Source of the DNA: Balneolales bacterium
Lineage (GTDB): Bacteria; Bacteroidota; Rhodothermia; Balneolales; Natronogracilivirgulaceae
Direction: 5' to 3'
DNA: 9,203 bases
Assembly: GCA_007127665.1 (NCBI GenBank)
Contig: SKYY01000054.1
Coordinates: forward strand, 1 to 9,203
Part shown: positions 6,766-9,203 of the stretch, piece by piece
How the letters are laid out: each line of letters opens with the position of its first letter
Position numbering within the stretch: position 1 is the stretch's first letter
Translations under genes and position numbers: made by a program
The notes under the pieces: model-generated
The model's database searches: none
Seen by the model: only the letters and a program-made list of their open reading frames with translations
Told to the model about the DNA's origin: nothing

Positions 6766-6807
6766 GCCGATCGTAATAAAAGTTTTTTTAACAATGGGGA
6801 GATCGGC
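6766..6807. promoter_or_regulatory. Inverted repeat upstream of the ATPase gene, possible operator or promoter site
   Basis: GCCGATC at 6766-6772 and GATCGGC at 6801-6807 are perfect 7-base inverted arms around 28 AT-rich bases. The element sits about 120-160 bases before the ATPase ATG. On the minus strand the AT-rich middle contains TTGTTA and TATTAC, promoter-like words but only 11 bases apart, too close for a standard sigma-70 promoter. It could be an operator, a leader hairpin or chance. Confidence 0.3.
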
Positions 6808-6965
6808 GGGATGATAACTATGCAAGGCTGCCGGGATTCTACAAAATTACATTAAGACCCCGGTTTGTTTTTATTGTTGTACTTATAGGAGTGACAATAG
6901 CTTGTTTTGTGACAACAAAAATGGAAGAATTAGAGATTTTTTTTAAAAAAAACGAGGCGATATGA

Positions 6966-6980
6966 CTTTGAGATTCAAAG
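6966..6980. other. Short perfect hairpin downstream of the type IX cargo gene
   Basis: CTTTGA (6966-6971) and TCAAAG (6975-6980) pair perfectly around a 3-base loop. On the minus strand, the direction of the cargo gene, an eight-T run (plus-strand A run at 6945-6952) begins about 13 bases beyond the stem. That spacing and the AT-rich stem make it a weak candidate for a transcript end, but it is the best hairpin-plus-T-run arrangement in this gap. Confidence 0.25.
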
Positions 6981-7074
6981 ACAGATCTATAGACTAACAG
7001 GACCTTGTTTTAAAGTCTTAAAAAAGGCTACAGAAGTGAAAAAGATTAAAAGAGGTATGTACGTCAATCAGGTG

Positions 7075-9203
7075 CTATTTGACGACGGTCATTTTCCGGT
7101 GGAGGATGACATTGCCGGCCTGCAGGCGATACAGGTAGATGCCGCTGGCGAGTTTGCCGGCATCAAAGGAAACCGTATGCACTCCCGCCGGGTAGACGCC
7201 ATTGACCAGTTCCGTCACTTTTCTTCCAAGCAGGTCGTAAACTGTCAGAACCACATCTTGTTCGGCATTCAGTTCCCACCGGATATTGGTAACCGGATTG
7301 AAAGGGTTGGGGTAGTTCTGGTGCAGGGCAATCGAACCGGGTACCTGGTCATCGGTGCGGGAGGTGTGGTCATGGCTGGTCGGTATTTTCAAGGCACCGG
7401 CGCCAAAGCCCGAGAACCGTGATGTGAAACCGGTCACCGTCTTCTCTTCGGTGTTCACCGTCGAGGGCAGCTCCTCCCATTCGGAGGTCTCCTCATCGTA
7501 GCGAAGCAATACCAGTTCTTCCTCGGCCACGCCAACCGGCAGGTTGTCGGGGTCATAGCTCACGGTCACTTCCACCGGTTCACTGAAGGTGGTGCCCGGA
7601 GGCCCGAGATAGACCATCACACCGGAAAGACCTGCGCCCTCAGGCACGACCGTAAACGTGCCGACTTCAATCTCCACCTCTTCTTCAAGGGCATTTTCGG
7701 GGATCACGACCTTGGTTTTGGTCTCTTCATCCTCCACGGTTCCACCCCCGGAAGTCACCGGCCGGGTACTGGCAACCTGAACCTGAACGCCTCCTGGTCG
7801 TCCCAGTTCGAAAAGATATACGGGTGAGTCCGGGAAATTTCCGTCATTCTGGACAGCCAGGAAATTCAGCTTCCCGTCACCATTGAAGTCGCCGACGGCA
7901 GTTCTGTATTGCCGGTTGATGAAGTTGCCCGGTGCGCCCATGGTGAGGTTGCTGTTCGGGCTTTCAAAAATCACATCAGGGACTTGTGAGAGCGGATCCC
8001 TGCCATAGTGCAGCACGGCATTGATGTACCCGGAACTGCCAATGATCAAAAGTTCGTCACGCCCGTTGCTGGTCAGATCCGGTATGCCGGACATCAGGGC
8101 CCAGCCCATGGCAGGAATGAATTCGGATGTCGGATTTATTGCCATAAGGGAAGAATGAAGCGGGAGAAGCTGGTCCGGCTGCGGGTCTTCGTCCAGAAGA
8201 TTTCTTTGGAAGACGTGAACGCCGGGAACTCCCACAGATGCATCAGCACGTTCGTGATGCATGAGAGGCTTGGCAACCAGTCCGCGACTTCCGGTGCCGA
8301 GAAAATCACCAGTGGCTATGGCGCTCATTCCGAAGATCCACATGTCGTTACCCGAGACAATCGACTCTCTGTCCGCGCGGAGCGTGATGTCCGGTTCCCC
8401 GAAATGGGTGTCGCCGTCCCGGCCGAAATAGATATGGATCCGCCCGCCGAGTCGGCCCGTGCCGTATTCCGCAAAGTCAGCACTGGCACCCTGACTCAGG
8501 TTGGTTATAGCAAAATCATCGATTCCGTCGCCGTTGATATCACCGAGTCCGGTGAGCGCTCCACCGATTCCAAAGCCCAGGTCTTCCGCCGGGAAGTTGA
8601 ATGTGGCATCAGGGGAACCATCCATAAAAGAGGGGCCGCCAGCGTAAAGCAGAGCGGGCAAGGGGCCAAGGTTCTGGTCGTTGCCTACATTGGCTGAAGC
8701 TATCAGCAGGTCATCATACCCGGAATTGGTGACATCGCCTGCTTTAACGATGGTATTGATGGCTCCCGTGGAGTGCGCGAGACCCGGGTAGGCATCCGCA
8801 TCCCTCAGTATTTTGTCCGGAGTTTGGTCGGGCAGTATCCCTCCGGTGTATAACTCAAGCAGATTAGATCGCTGCATTGAATTGGATAAATCCGGGGTTT
8901 CGACAAACAGTATAACGATGTCGAGCCGGTTCTGATTGGTGAAACGGCCGCTCACGATATCAAGGAGCATTTTATTGGCTGGTATGGCCCAGCTTGCCGC
9001 CGGAGACTGCCAGTTGCTGCCCCCCTCATAGAAATTCAGTTTTCCGTCGAGGCCTGCCCGGTTGAAGAAAACGGCAAAATCGTCGTTGCCATTTCCGGTG
9101 ACATCACCCAGGGCATACACATTGTTGGCAATTAATGGAAACAATTCTAAATCATAGAAAAACTCTTCCGTAGAGAACGACCCGTCTCCATTGTCGGTAA
9201 CAC
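7075..9203 (-). CDS. Type IX-secreted FG-GAP repeat protein with ZU5-like domain, C-terminal part
   Basis: The frame is open to the right edge of the window, giving 708 residues with the N terminus missing; residue numbers here count from the first whole codon at 9201. It is predicted to be exported and displayed or released by the type IX secretion system. About six FG-GAP/VCBS-type repeats of the integrin alpha kind are visible: GDVTGNGNDDF (32-42), GDVTNSGYDDLLIAS (155-169), GDINGDGIDDFAIT (220-233), a degenerate GDFLGTGSRGLVA (298-310), IPDLTSNGRDELLIIG (373-388) and GDFNGDGKLNFLAV (437-450). These Asp/Gly/Asn loops usually bind calcium and form a beta-propeller. Residues about 475-598 look ZU5-like (VVIPENALEEEVEIEVGTF, GPPGTTFSEPVEVTVSYDP). 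Residues 623-708 are a type A sorting domain: QNYPNPFNPVTNIRWEL, VYDLLGRKVTEL, SGIYLYRLQAG, KMTVVK. The TTG at 9142-9144 is not a credible start because coding pattern (VTDNGDGSFSTEEFF) continues upstream. Ligand and role are unknown. Confidence 0.92.
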   Translation of the reverse strand, partial: VTDNGDGSFSTEEFFYDLELFPLIANNVYALGDVTGNGNDDFAVFFNRAGLDGKLNFYEGGSNWQSPAASWAIPANKMLLDIVSGRFTNQNRLDIVILFVETPDLSNSMQRSNLLELYTGGILPDQTPDKILRDADAYPGLAHSTGAINTIVKAGDVTNSGYDDLLIASANVGNDQNLGPLPALLYAGGPSFMDGSPDATFNFPAEDLGFGIGGALTGLGDINGDGIDDFAITNLSQGASADFAEYGTGRLGGRIHIYFGRDGDTHFGEPDITLRADRESIVSGNDMWIFGMSAIATGDFLGTGSRGLVAKPLMHHERADASVGVPGVHVFQRNLLDEDPQPDQLLPLHSSLMAINPTSEFIPAMGWALMSGIPDLTSNGRDELLIIGSSGYINAVLHYGRDPLSQVPDVIFESPNSNLTMGAPGNFINRQYRTAVGDFNGDGKLNFLAVQNDGNFPDSPVYLFELGRPGGVQVQVASTRPVTSGGGTVEDEETKTKVVIPENALEEEVEIEVGTFTVVPEGAGLSGVMVYLGPPGTTFSEPVEVTVSYDPDNLPVGVAEEELVLLRYDEETSEWEELPSTVNTEEKTVTGFTSRFSGFGAGALKIPTSHDHTSRTDDQVPGSIALHQNYPNPFNPVTNIRWELNAEQDVVLTVYDLLGRKVTELVNGVYPAGVHTVSFDAGKLASGIYLYRLQAGNVILHRKMTVVK

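Larger units (their letters stand above)
6647..7074. other. AT-rich intergenic region without a convincing gene
   Basis: These 428 bases lie between the start of the ATPase gene and the end of the type IX cargo gene, both on the minus strand. The part around 6841-7070 is strongly AT-rich. It holds short inverted repeats (listed separately), an 8-T/8-A palindrome at 6937-6952, and no open frame that resembles a protein. It must contain the end of the cargo gene transcript and the promoter of the ATPase gene, but neither can be placed with confidence. No tRNA-like or riboswitch-like fold was recognised by eye. Confidence 0.6.

Noticed and set aside
6673..6855. Small plus-strand open frame upstream of the ATPase gene
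   Set aside because: Sixty codons with no family resemblance, partly antisense to the ATPase gene start, and no ribosome site.
6831..6875. Plus-strand intrinsic terminator: CCGGG (6831-6835) with CCCGG (6858-6862) and a following T-rich run
   Set aside because: The stem is only 5 bp with a 22-base loop, and no plus-strand gene is present upstream to be terminated.
8008..8697. Plus-strand open frame of 229 codons opposite the FG-GAP protein
   Set aside because: The minus strand carries clear FG-GAP repeats across the same bases; the plus-strand translation shows no domain pattern.
9142..9144. TTG as the start of the FG-GAP protein
   Set aside because: The frame stays open to the window edge with a sensible extracellular-type sequence (TDNGDGSF), and no signal peptide follows the TTG.

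Overview
The window looks like a chromosomal segment from a member of the Fibrobacteres-Chlorobi-Bacteroidota superphylum, most likely Balneolota or Rhodothermota. Three things point there. One protein ends in a type IX secretion sorting domain with the YPNPFNP motif typical of those phyla. Another is built from Fibrobacter succinogenes major paralogous (FISUMP) domains. Most gene starts lack a Shine-Dalgarno sequence. Base composition is mixed: the row at 61-120 has 42/60 G+C, the row at 6181-6240 has 22/60. This placement is an inference; there is no rRNA or other marker gene in the window.

Layout from left to right. (1) Positions 1-496, minus strand: the N-terminal 165 residues of a tryptophanase-type beta-eliminating lyase, cut by the window edge. 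(2) Positions 651-2375, minus: a secreted protein with two FISUMP domains separated by a fibronectin-III-like domain. (3) Positions 2437-2754, plus: a small protein with two CxxC motifs, divergent from the FISUMP gene. (4) Positions 2864-6646, minus: a 1260-residue P-loop ATPase of the DUF499 family with an N-terminal region resembling the Swt1-type HEPN domain. Its C-terminal part carries a Ser/Thr/Asn-rich linker encoded by a two-level tandem DNA repeat (18-bp and 24-bp units forming 96-bp blocks). (5) Positions 6647-7074: an AT-rich stretch with no convincing gene. (6) Positions 7075-9203, minus: the C-terminal 708 residues of a secreted FG-GAP repeat protein with a ZU5-like domain and a type IX sorting domain, cut by the right window edge.

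The genes do not form an evident operon: gaps are 61 to over 400 bases, one gene is on the other strand, and products are unrelated (amino-acid catabolism, cell-surface proteins, an ATPase). The main point of interest is the DUF499 ATPase. In other genomes such proteins are usually met beside DNA methyltransferase and helicase genes in predicted defence clusters. Here none of those partners lies in the flanks shown, and the gene contains a minisatellite that should be able to change length without losing the reading frame. No tRNA, rRNA, CRISPR array, insertion sequence or integrase was seen.
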